Made by a program: the position numbers and the translations under genes
NCBI GenBank assembly: GCA_029051915.1
Contig: JAIDKM010000252.1
Coordinates: 1 to 6,461 of the forward strand
Length of the DNA: 6,461 nt
Direction: 5' to 3'
From: Alistipes sp.
GTDB lineage: Bacteria; Bacteroidota; Bacteroidia; Bacteroidales; Rikenellaceae
Notes under the pieces: model-generated
The model's database searches: none
Seen by the model: only the letters and a program-made list of their open reading frames with translations
Told to the model about the DNA's origin: nothing
Shown: piece by piece, positions 1 to 6,433 of the stretch
How positions within the stretch are numbered: the first letter of the stretch is position 1
Layout of the letters: the number at the start of each line of letters is the position of its first letter

Positions 1-1196
1 TCCTTGATGTTCACCATCCAATGGCGGTAGGTATTCTTGTACTTCTCGGGAACGAAGCGGATGACGTCCTCCAAAACGGCCTTCGTAGCGGGCTTGGCCA
101 ATTCGGACATGGAGAGGAACCACTGCATCGAGAGCTTGGGCTCGATGGCCACGCCCGTACGCTCGGAGTAACCGACGTTGTTGGTATACTCCTCGGTCTT
201 CTCCAAAAGACCCGCGGCGGCGAGGTCGCCCTCGATCCTGCGGCGCACGTCGAAACGGTCTTCGCCGACGTACATGCCGACCTTGTCGTTGATGGTGCCG
301 TCGTCGTTGAAGATGTCGATGGTTTCGAGTCCGTATTTCTCGCCCAACATGTAGTCGTTGACGTCGTGAGCCGGAGTAACCTTCAGCGCGCCGGTACCGA
401 ACCCGATGTCGACGTAAGAATCCCGGATGACGGGAATCGACCGTCCGACCAACGGCACGACGACGCGGGCGTCGGCGGGCAACCAGGCGTAACGCTCGTC
501 GTCGGGATTGACGCAAAGGGCCGTATCGCCGAGGATGGTTTCGGGACGCGTGGTGGCGACGATGATGTATTTGTCCGAACCCTCGACCTGGTAACGCAGG
601 AAGTAGAGCTTGCCGTGCGACTCCTTGAAGATCACTTCCTCGTCCGAGAGGGCCGTTTTGGCGGCGGGATCCCAATTGACCATGCGCACGCCGCGATAGA
701 TCCTGCCCTTCTCGTAGAGGTCGCAGAAGACGCGCAAGACGCTCTCGGTACGAGCCTCGTCCATCGTGAAGCAAGTACGCTCCCAATCGCACGAAGCGCC
801 CAACTTGCGGAGCTGCTTCAAGATGACGCCGCCGTACTTCTCCTTCCACTCCCAGGCATGCTTGAGGAACTCCTCGCGCGAAAGCGACGACTTCTCGATG
901 CCCTTTTCATGGAGCATGGCCACGACCTTCGCCTCCGTGGCGATCGAAGCGTGGTCCATACCCGGAACCCAGCAAGCATTCCTGCCCGACATGCGTGCAC
1001 GCCGGACGAGGACGTCCTGCAACGTATTGTTGAGCATGTGGCCCATGTGCAACATGCCCGTAACGTTGGGCGGCGGAATGACGATCGTATAAGGTTCGCG
1101 CTCGTCCGGCTCGGAATGAAAAAGCCGGCGGGCAGTCCAGTAATCGTACCATTTGGCCTCGATCTCCTGCGGGGCGTATTTATCGGCTATCTGCAT
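1..1196 (-). CDS. valS: Valyl-tRNA synthetase, N-terminal part (gene runs off the left edge)
   Basis: This is a class I aminoacyl-tRNA synthetase that charges tRNA-Val with valine in the cytoplasm and hydrolyses mischarged threonyl-tRNA. Seen in the sequence: 398 codons from ATG 1196. The Rossmann-fold signature [13 protein letters not shown] lies at residues 41-53, with HMGH (50-53) as the HIGH-type ATP-binding motif. [10 protein letters not shown] follows at about 79-88, NWDP at 174-177, and the CP1 editing domain from roughly 185 to 350, with TTRPET (215-220) and TPAHDVNDY (274-282). The visible part ends at RHWMVNIK, just before where family members continue with the DWCISRQLWWGHR-type segment. 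The KMSKS motif, anticodon-binding domain and C-terminal coiled coil are therefore outside the window. The start is secure because an in-frame stop lies five codons upstream. The gene is divergent from lon and has its own -7 element. No frameshift is seen. Confidence 0.97.
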   Translation of the reverse strand, partial: MQIADKYAPQEIEAKWYDYWTARRLFHSEPDEREPYTIVIPPPNVTGMLHMGHMLNNTLQDVLVRRARMSGRNACWVPGMDHASIATEAKVVAMLHEKGIEKSSLSREEFLKHAWEWKEKYGGVILKQLRKLGASCDWERTCFTMDEARTESVLRVFCDLYEKGRIYRGVRMVNWDPAAKTALSDEEVIFKESHGKLYFLRYQVEGSDKYIIVATTRPETILGDTALCVNPDDERYAWLPADARVVVPLVGRSIPVIRDSYVDIGFGTGALKVTPAHDVNDYMLGEKYGLETIDIFNDDGTINDKVGMYVGEDRFDVRRRIEGDLAAAGLLEKTEEYTNNVGYSERTGVAIEPKLSMQWFLSMSELAKPATKAVLEDVIRFVPEKYKNTYRHWMVNIK

Positions 1197-1230
1197 GGGT
1201 ATGTTGTTTTACATCGACAATTATGAAGCG

Positions 1231-1238
1231 CAAAGTTA
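1231..1238 (-). promoter_or_regulatory. Bacteroidota-type -7 promoter element for valS
   Basis: On the minus strand this reads TAACTTTG, a full match to the TAnnTTTG -7 element used by the primary sigma factor of Bacteroidota. Nineteen bases upstream on that strand (plus positions 1258-1261) the sequence is TTTC, a three-of-four match to the TTTG -33 element. Transcription would be expected to start near 1224, giving a leader of about 28 bases before the valS ATG at 1196. The element is seen directly; its activity is inferred. Confidence 0.6.
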
Positions 1239-1281
1239 TTAACAATCTGCTAAAGATGAAATAAAATCCGTGAAAAATCGT

Positions 1282-1289
1282 TACCTTTG
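1282..1289 (+). promoter_or_regulatory. Bacteroidota-type -7 promoter element for lon
   Basis: The sequence TACCTTTG matches the TAnnTTTG -7 consensus fully and lies 27 bases before the lon ATG at 1317. This predicts a transcription start near 1295 and a leader of about 20 bases. No good TTTG -33 element is present at the usual distance; the region 1257-1263 is only A-rich. No heat-shock-type operator or inverted repeat was recognised, so any stress control of lon is not visible here. Confidence 0.6.
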
Positions 1290-1316
1290 CACCGATATAC
1301 CTATACGAACGAAATC

Positions 1317-3779
1317 ATGAACGAAAAAGATAAGATCGAAACCGTCGAGACGGACGATGCCAACCTCTTCCCCGAACTTTTCGACGGCAAACACAAGGTC
1401 ATCCCGATCGTTACGGGCGGCGACGAACCGCAAGAAGAGATCGAGGTGCCGGAGATCGTGCCGATTCTTACGCTCCGCTCGTCGGTGCTCTTCCCGGGAG
1501 CCATCACCCCCATCACCGTGGGCCGAGACAAGAGCATCTCCCTGGTGCGTGCCGTGAACGCCGAAAGCGGAATCCTGGGTGCCGTGCTCCAACGCGAAAG
1601 CGACGTGGAAGACCCCTCGCCCGACGACATGTACAAAGTGGGAACCGCCGCGCGCATCATCAAGATCCTGGAGATGCCCAACGGCAACCTGACCGTGATC
1701 CTCAACGGACTGGAGAAGATCGAAATCCGCGAATACGTAGCTACGGAACCCTACTTCAAAGCCCGCGTAACGGCCCTGCGCGACACGCAGCCCGACATGA
1801 CGACCGTGGAGTTCGAAGCCCTGGTGGACTCGATCCGCGACGTGGCCCTCAACATCATCAACGTATCCCCCTCGATGCCCAAAGAAGCCGCTTTCGCGAT
1901 CAAGAACATCGACTCGAAGCGCGGCATCATCAACTTCATCTGCTCGAATCTGGAACTTTCGGACGAAGACCGCCAGTCGCTGCTGGAAGCACCGGGGCTG
2001 CTGGCCCGAGCCCGCAAGCTGCTGGAGATCCTGATCCGCGAACAACAACTGGTGGATCTGAAAAACGAGATTCAAGAACGAGTCAAGCAAGAGATCGACA
2101 AGCAACAACGCGACTACTACCTGCAACAGCAGATGCGCACCATTCAAGACGAGCTGGGCGAAGGAGCCGACGCCGACATCGAGAAGATGCGCGAACAAGC
2201 CGCGAAGAAGAACTGGCCCCGCGAAGTGGGCGAGACTTTCGAAAAAGAACTCCAGAAAGTGGAGCGTCTGAACCCTGCGGTAGCGGAGTACTCGGTGCAG
2301 ATGACCTACCTGCAACTGCTGCTGGAGCTGCCGTGGAACGACGTAACGACGGACAACCTGGATCTGCGCTGCGCCCGCGAACAACTCGACCGGGATCACT
2401 TCGGACTGGAAGAAGTGAAGGAACGCATCCTGGAACATCTGGCCGTCATCAAACTGAAAGGCGACCTGAAGTCCCCGATCCTCTGTCTGTACGGCCCCCC
2501 GGGAGTGGGCAAGACCTCGCTCGGAAAGTCGGTGGCGGCGGCCCTGGGCCGCAAGTTCGGCCGCATATCTTTGGGCGGCCTGCACGACGAATCGGAGATC
2601 CGCGGACACCGCCGCACCTACATCGGAGCGATGCCCGGCCGCATCATCCAGACGATCCGCCGCTGCGGCTCGTCGAACCCGGTCATCATCCTGGACGAAG
2701 TGGACAAGGTAACGGCCTCCAACCACGGAGATCCGTCGAGCGCCCTGCTGGAAGTACTCGACCCGGAACAGAACACGACCTTCCATGACAACTACATCGA
2801 CATGGAATACGACCTGTCGAAAGTACTTTTCATAGCGACGGCCAACAACATCGCCAACATAGCCCCGGCCCTGCGCGACCGCATGGAGATGATAAACATT
2901 GCCGGCTACCTGCTGGAAGAGAAGGTGCGCATCGCGCTGGAACACCTCCTGCCCAAACAACGGGAAGCCCACGGCATCAAGGAACAGGAACTGCTGCTGA
3001 CGCCGGCCCTCGTAGAGAAGATCATCGCCGAATACACGCGCGAAGCGGGAGTCCGCCTGCTGGACAAACTCCTGGCGAAGATAGCCCGGGCCCGGGCCCG
3101 CCAGATCGCATTCGAAGAAGCCTTCGCCCCCGAACTGACGGAACGCGAACTGGAGAAGATACTCGGCATGCCCAAGTACCTGCGCGAAGAATACGAAATA
3201 GGCGGCATGACGGGCGTGGTAACGGGACTGGCCTGGACGGAAGTAGGCGGAGACATCCTCTACATCGAATCGGTGCTGACTCCCGGAAAAGGCAAGGTGA
3301 GCCTGACGGGAAACCTGGGCGACGTGATGAAAGAATCGGCGACGATAGCCCATGAATGGGTGATGGCCCATCATGCGGAACTGGGAATAGACCCCGCCCT
3401 CTTCGAGAAGAACGACATCAACATCCATGTACCCGAAGGAGCGATCCCGAAAGACGGCCCCTCGGCCGGAATCACGATGGTAACGTCGATCGTCTCGACC
3501 TACACGGGCCGCAAAGTCCGCGAACGCATCGCCATGACGGGCGAAACGACGCTCCGAGGCCGCGTGATGCCGGTAGGCGGCATCAAGGAGAAGATCCTGG
3601 CGGCCAAGCGTGCGGGAATCGACACGCTGATCCTCTCGGAAGAAAACCGCAAAGACATAGCCGAAATCAACCCCGAATACATCGAAGGGCTGACGTTCCA
3701 CTATGTCCGCACGAACGAGGAAGTACTGGCCCTGGCGCTGGAAGCGGCGGCAAGCGATGCTGTCGCCAATGAAAGATGA
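1317..3779 (+). CDS. lon: ATP-dependent serine protease Lon (LonA type)
   Basis: Cytoplasmic hexameric AAA+ protease that unfolds and degrades misfolded and short-lived regulatory proteins. The product is 820 residues, normal for LonA with a short N-terminal extension. In order: an acidic leader (about 1-45); the substrate-binding N domain starting near PILTLRSSVLFPG (49-61); a Gln/Glu-rich helical coiled-coil segment (about 242-283); the AAA+ module with Walker A GPPGVGKTS (393-401, Lys399), Walker B IILDE (Asp460, Glu461), sensor-1 Asn near 510, arginine finger Arg522 in LRDRME, and sensor-2 Arg580 in TREAGVR; then the peptidase domain with the Ser716-Lys759 dyad (PKDGPSAG and GGIKEK). The spacing of 43 residues between Ser and Lys equals that of the E. 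coli enzyme. ATG 1317 is preferred over an in-frame TTG at 1287, because the TTG is part of the -7 promoter element. There is no Shine-Dalgarno sequence, as usual for this phylum. The gene is intact. Confidence 0.97.
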   Translation: MNEKDKIETVETDDANLFPELFDGKHKVIPIVTGGDEPQEEIEVPEIVPILTLRSSVLFPGAITPITVGRDKSISLVRAVNAESGILGAVLQRESDVEDPSPDDMYKVGTAARIIKILEMPNGNLTVILNGLEKIEIREYVATEPYFKARVTALRDTQPDMTTVEFEALVDSIRDVALNIINVSPSMPKEAAFAIKNIDSKRGIINFICSNLELSDEDRQSLLEAPGLLARARKLLEILIREQQLVDLKNEIQERVKQEIDKQQRDYYLQQQMRTIQDELGEGADADIEKMREQAAKKNWPREVGETFEKELQKVERLNPAVAEYSVQMTYLQLLLELPWNDVTTDNLDLRCAREQLDRDHFGLEEVKERILEHLAVIKLKGDLKSPILCLYGPPGVGKTSLGKSVAAALGRKFGRISLGGLHDESEIRGHRRTYIGAMPGRIIQTIRRCGSSNPVIILDEVDKVTASNHGDPSSALLEVLDPEQNTTFHDNYIDMEYDLSKVLFIATANNIANIAPALRDRMEMINIAGYLLEEKVRIALEHLLPKQREAHGIKEQELLLTPALVEKIIAEYTREAGVRLLDKLLAKIARARARQIAFEEAFAPELTERELEKILGMPKYLREEYEIGGMTGVVTGLAWTEVGGDILYIESVLTPGKGKVSLTGNLGDVMKESATIAHEWVMAHHAELGIDPALFEKNDINIHVPEGAIPKDGPSAGITMVTSIVSTYTGRKVRERIAMTGETTLRGRVMPVGGIKEKILAAKRAGIDTLILSEENRKDIAEINPEYIEGLTFHYVRTNEEVLALALEAAASDAVANER

Positions 3780-3798
3780 AGAATGAAAAATTAAAAAT
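3768..3798 (+). repeat. Purine/A-rich low-complexity tract across the lon stop codon
   Basis: A run made of AATGAA, AGATGA, AGAATGAAAAA and TTAAAAAT units covers the last codons of lon (Asn-Glu-Arg-stop) and most of the linker to kdsB. It differs sharply in base composition from the GC-rich genes on both sides. Similar ATGAAAAATTAAAAAT-like tracts are, from general knowledge, common between genes in Bacteroidales. It has no inverted repeat and no TAnnTTTG element, so neither a terminator nor a promoter is supported here. Confidence 0.45.
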
Positions 3799-3819
3799 CG
3801 GGCCTGGCCGTCATATGTT

Positions 3820-4587
3820 ATGAAATTCATAGCCATCATTCCTGCGCGTTACGCGTCGACGCGATTCCCCGGCAAGCCGCTGGCCCTGCTGGGCGGCAAG
3901 CCTGTGATCCGCCGAGTCTACGAACAAGTAACGGCCGCCGTAACCGAAGCGGTGGTAGCGACGGACGACGAACGCATCGCGGAAGCGGTGCTGGCGTTCG
4001 GAGGCCGGGCGGTGATGACGTCGCCCGACCACCGCAGCGGAACCGACCGCTGCCGGGAAGCCTACGAGAAGATCTGCGCGAGCGAGGGATGCCGATACGA
4101 TGCGGTAATCAACGTACAAGGAGACGAACCCTTCATCCGCCCGGAACAGATAGAGACCGTGATGCGGTGTTTCGACGATCCGCAGACGGACATAGCGACC
4201 CTGGTCAAACCATTCAAGCCGGAAGACGGACTGGCGGCGCTGGAGAATCCCAACTCGCCGAAAGTTGTGCTGGACGCGCAGTCGCGGGCGCTCTACTTTT
4301 CGCGCTCGGTGATCCCCTACCTGCGAGGCGTGCCCCGCGAAGAATGGCTTGCCCGCCATACCTACTACAAACACATCGGCCTCTATGCGTTCCGCACGAA
4401 CGTCCTGCGAGCCGTAACGGAACTGCCGCAGTCGCCCCTCGAACTGGCCGAGTCGCTCGAACAACTCCGCTGGCTGGAAAACGGCTACCGGATCGCAGCG
4501 GGACTCACCGACGCGGAGACGATCGGCATAGACACCCCCGAAGACCTGCAAAAAGCCGAAGCCCGGCTGTCGGAAGAAAAAAAATAA
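3820..4587 (+). CDS. kdsB: 3-deoxy-manno-octulosonate cytidylyltransferase (CMP-Kdo synthetase)
   Basis: Transfers CMP from CTP to Kdo, producing CMP-Kdo, the donor for Kdo addition to lipid A; soluble, Mg-dependent. The 255-residue length is typical of the family. Visible motifs: the N-terminal nucleotide-binding signature [12 protein letters not shown] (8-19), SGTDR (73-77), the metal and sugar site NVQGDEPFI (98-106, Asp102), YFSRSVIPY (159-167), KHIGLYA (184-190), [12 protein letters not shown] (211-222) and GIDTPEDL (236-243). It starts at ATG 3820, 40 bases after lon; an ATG at 3815 is out of frame and ends at once. kdsA begins six bases after its stop. No separate promoter is evident in the linker, so cotranscription with lon or a promoter inside the lon 3' end is possible. 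KpsU-type capsule paralogues have the same fold, but the kdsA/kdsD neighbours favour the LPS-core KdsB role. Confidence 0.97.
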   Translation: MKFIAIIPARYASTRFPGKPLALLGGKPVIRRVYEQVTAAVTEAVVATDDERIAEAVLAFGGRAVMTSPDHRSGTDRCREAYEKICASEGCRYDAVINVQGDEPFIRPEQIETVMRCFDDPQTDIATLVKPFKPEDGLAALENPNSPKVVLDAQSRALYFSRSVIPYLRGVPREEWLARHTYYKHIGLYAFRTNVLRAVTELPQSPLELAESLEQLRWLENGYRIAAGLTDAETIGIDTPEDLQKAEARLSEEKK

Positions 4588-4593
4588 TCCATC

Positions 4594-5343
4594 ATGATGA
4601 AACTTATTGCCGGCCCCTGTGTGATCGAATCGGCCGAACTGCTCGACGCGGTAGCCGAACGGCTGGTGGCCATCAACCGTCGACTTGGCACGGAGATCAT
4701 TTTCAAAGCGTCGTTCGACAAAGCGAACCGCACGTCGCTGAACTCGTTCCGCGGGCCGGGCATCGAAAAGGGACTGCAGATGCTTGCGGACGTACGGTCG
4801 AAGTGGGGACTGCGCCTGCTGACCGACATTCATGAAGCCTGGCAAGCCGAACTGGCGGGAGAAGTAGTGGACGTGCTGCAGATCCCGGCATTCCTCTGCC
4901 GCCAGACCGACCTGCTGGCAGCGGCCGCGAAGACGGGCAAGACCGTCAACATCAAGAAAGCCCAGTTCCTCTCGGGCGCCGACATGCGCTACCCCTACGA
5001 AAAAGCCCTCGAATCGGGAGCGACCGACATCTGGCTGACGGAACGCGGAAACGCATTCGGATACAACAACCTGGTAGTAGACTTCCGCAACATCCCGGAC
5101 ATGCTGCGGATCTCCCCCACGGTCGTCATGGACTGCACCCACTCGGTACAACGCCCGGGAGCCGGAAACGGCACGACGAGCGGCAACCGGGAATTCGTGC
5201 CGGCGATGGCGCTGGCAGCGAAAGCATTCGGAGCGAACGGCTACTTTTTCGAAGTACACCCCGACCCCGACCGGGCCAAGAGCGACGGCCCCAACATGCT
5301 GCGCCTGGACGACCTGGAAGGAGTGGTGGAAAGTCTGCTGTAA
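4594..5343 (+). CDS. kdsA: 3-deoxy-8-phosphooctulonate synthase (Kdo-8-phosphate synthase), metal-dependent type
   Basis: Condenses phosphoenolpyruvate with D-arabinose 5-phosphate to give Kdo-8-phosphate, the committed carbon-carbon step of Kdo synthesis. The 249-residue product is a (beta/alpha)8 barrel of the DAHP synthase/KdsA family and is shorter than the 284-residue E. coli enzyme. Motifs: AGPCVIES (6-13), FKASFDKANRTS (37-48), SFRGPG (51-56), TDIHE near 76, QIPAFLCRQTDLL (about 96-108), a KK pair followed by AQF near 120, and FFEVHPDP (218-225). Cys9, His183, Glu220 and Asp231 match, with a constant offset of two, the metal ligands Cys11, His185, Glu222 and Asp233 of the Aquifex aeolicus enzyme. 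The E. coli metal-independent type has Asn in place of Cys. The start is ATG 4594; the second ATG at 4597 would remove only one residue. It lies six bases after kdsB and 12 before kdsD. Confidence 0.97.
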   Translation: MMKLIAGPCVIESAELLDAVAERLVAINRRLGTEIIFKASFDKANRTSLNSFRGPGIEKGLQMLADVRSKWGLRLLTDIHEAWQAELAGEVVDVLQIPAFLCRQTDLLAAAAKTGKTVNIKKAQFLSGADMRYPYEKALESGATDIWLTERGNAFGYNNLVVDFRNIPDMLRISPTVVMDCTHSVQRPGAGNGTTSGNREFVPAMALAAKAFGANGYFFEVHPDPDRAKSDGPNMLRLDDLEGVVESLL

Positions 5344-5355
5344 ACAACGACGACG

Positions 5356-6321
5356 ATGAGCGAAACCGACAAAATACAGATTCTTGAAGTGGCCCGCAAG
5401 GCCCTGCACACGGAGATGCTGGCACTCCGCGACTTGGAAGAGACCCTGGGCGACGAATTCGCGGCAGCCGTGGAGCTGATTCTTGAAAGCCGCGGCAAGT
5501 GCATCGTAACCGGCATGGGCAAGTCGGGACTGGTAGGCCGCAAGATCGCGGCGACGCTGGCCTCGACGGGCACGCCGAGCTTCTTCCTGCACCCGGGCGA
5601 AGCCTTTCATGGAGACCTGGGCATGATATCGCCCGACGACATTGTGGTGGCGCTCTCCTATTCGGGAGAAACGGACGAAATACTGAAGATCGTGCCTTTC
5701 ATACACGCGAACGGCAACAAACTGATCTCTCTGACGGGCAACCCCGACTCGGCGCTGGCCCGCAACTCGGACGTACACCTGGATGTAGCGGTACGCGAAG
5801 AAGCCTGCATCCTCCATCTGGCCCCGACGTCGTCCACGACGGCGCAGATCGCCATGGGCGATGCGCTGGCCGTATCGCTCATGCACATGCGCGGATTCAC
5901 GAGCGTAGACTTCGCGCGTCTGCATCCGGGCGGCAGTCTGGGACGCCGCCTGCTGATGACCGTAGGAAACGTGATGCGCTCGCACGACCTGCCCGTCGTG
6001 GCGCCCGACTGCCCTGCGACGGAGATGATTCATGCCATATCGAAAGGCGGCCTGGGGCTCATCGTAGTCTGCGACGGAGACCGCATCGAAGGCATCGTAA
6101 CGGACGGAGACGTTCGCCGGGCGATGGAACGCCGCCGGGCGGACTTCTTCAACATCGTAGCCTCGGACATAGCGACGCCCGCACCCAAGACCATAGCCCC
6201 GACGGAGAAGCTGATAGAAGCCGAAAAGATGATGACCCGCAACAAAGTAACCTCGCTGCTGGTTACGGACGAAGCGGGCAAGCTGCGAGGAGTGATACAA
6301 ATCTACGATATCAAACTATAA
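5356..6321 (+). CDS. kdsD: D-arabinose 5-phosphate isomerase, KpsF/GutQ/KdsD family (SIS + two CBS domains)
   Basis: Interconverts ribulose 5-phosphate and arabinose 5-phosphate, supplying the substrate of the KdsA encoded just upstream. The product has 321 residues, the usual length of the full three-domain form. The sugar-isomerase (SIS) domain spans about 35-195 and includes GMGKSGLVGRK (53-63), FFLHPGEAFHGDLG (76-89), SYSGETDE (101-108), LAPTSSTTA (155-163) and HPGGSLGR (190-197). Lys56, Glu108, Glu149 and His190 correspond, with a constant offset of three, to the catalytically implicated Lys59, Glu111, Glu152 and His193 of E. coli KdsD. Two CBS domains follow at about 203-262 (GIVTDGDVRR near 246-255) and 270-321 (GVIQIYDIKL at the end). 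Such domains usually bind nucleotides and may modulate activity. It starts at ATG 5356, 12 bases after kdsA. GutQ or capsule KpsF roles are possible by sequence alone, but the kdsB-kdsA context argues for Kdo synthesis. Confidence 0.95.
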   Translation: MSETDKIQILEVARKALHTEMLALRDLEETLGDEFAAAVELILESRGKCIVTGMGKSGLVGRKIAATLASTGTPSFFLHPGEAFHGDLGMISPDDIVVALSYSGETDEILKIVPFIHANGNKLISLTGNPDSALARNSDVHLDVAVREEACILHLAPTSSTTAQIAMGDALAVSLMHMRGFTSVDFARLHPGGSLGRRLLMTVGNVMRSHDLPVVAPDCPATEMIHAISKGGLGLIVVCDGDRIEGIVTDGDVRRAMERRRADFFNIVASDIATPAPKTIAPTEKLIEAEKMMTRNKVTSLLVTDEAGKLRGVIQIYDIKL

Positions 6322-6348
6322 AACAACCCTCCATAAAACAGCTTCGGC

Positions 6349-6378
6349 CCGGAGTGGCGGGAGTCCTGACGACTCCGG
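6349..6378 (+). repeat. GC-rich inverted repeat downstream of kdsD
   Basis: CCGGAGT (6349-6355) is complementary to ACTCCGG (6372-6378), a perfect seven-base stem with a 16-base loop. A competing six-base stem pairs GGAGTC (6360-6365) with GACTCC (6371-6376) across a five-base loop. Only one of the two can form at a time. No U-run follows, so this is not a standard intrinsic terminator. Confidence 0.5.
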
Positions 6379-6402
6379 TCAGTGCGGCCGCAGATTCAGC
6401 AA

Positions 6403-6433
6403 TCCCCCCGCTAAGAGCGGGGCTTCAGGGGGA
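6403..6433 (+). terminator. Strong GC hairpin after kdsD, possible transcript end
   Basis: CCCCGCT (6406-6412) and AGCGGGG (6416-6422) form a perfect seven-base stem around the loop AAG. An alternative fold pairs TCCCCC (6403-6408) with GGGGGA (6428-6433), leaving CGCT/AGCG as an inner stem. The position, about 85 bases after the kdsD stop, suits the end of the operon. However, no T-run follows on either strand; the nearest T-rich stretch is the short TCTTTCTATTC at 6445-6455. Termination is therefore a guess; the hairpin itself is certain. Confidence 0.35.

Noticed and set aside
21..1226. Open frame of about 400 codons on the plus strand opposite valS
   Set aside because: The valS protein on the other strand has unmistakable synthetase motifs; this frame is its antisense shadow without recognisable features.
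2333..2788. Shifted plus-strand frame of about 150 codons inside lon
   Set aside because: It overlaps the Walker A and B coding region and has a Pro/Arg/Gly-rich composition typical of a frame-shifted GC-rich gene.
3780..3819. Separate promoter for kdsB in the linker after lon
   Set aside because: The nearest TAnnTT-like sequence (TATGTTAT at 3814-3821) overlaps the start codon and lacks the TTTG core; nothing else fits.
1281..3839. Open frame of about 850 codons on the minus strand opposite lon
   Set aside because: It is the exact antisense of the lon codons, has no recognisable domain, an odd composition rich in Arg, His, Phe, Val and Gln, and is explained by missing TTA/CTA/TCA codons in lon.
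3811..6300. Open frame of about 830 codons on the minus strand opposite kdsB-kdsA-kdsD
   Set aside because: It spans three unrelated genes that happen to share one reading frame; it shows no domain and follows from the same codon bias.
6384..6391. GCGGCCGC palindrome in the tail
   Set aside because: An eight-base palindrome in a GC-rich stretch is expected by chance and has no supporting context.
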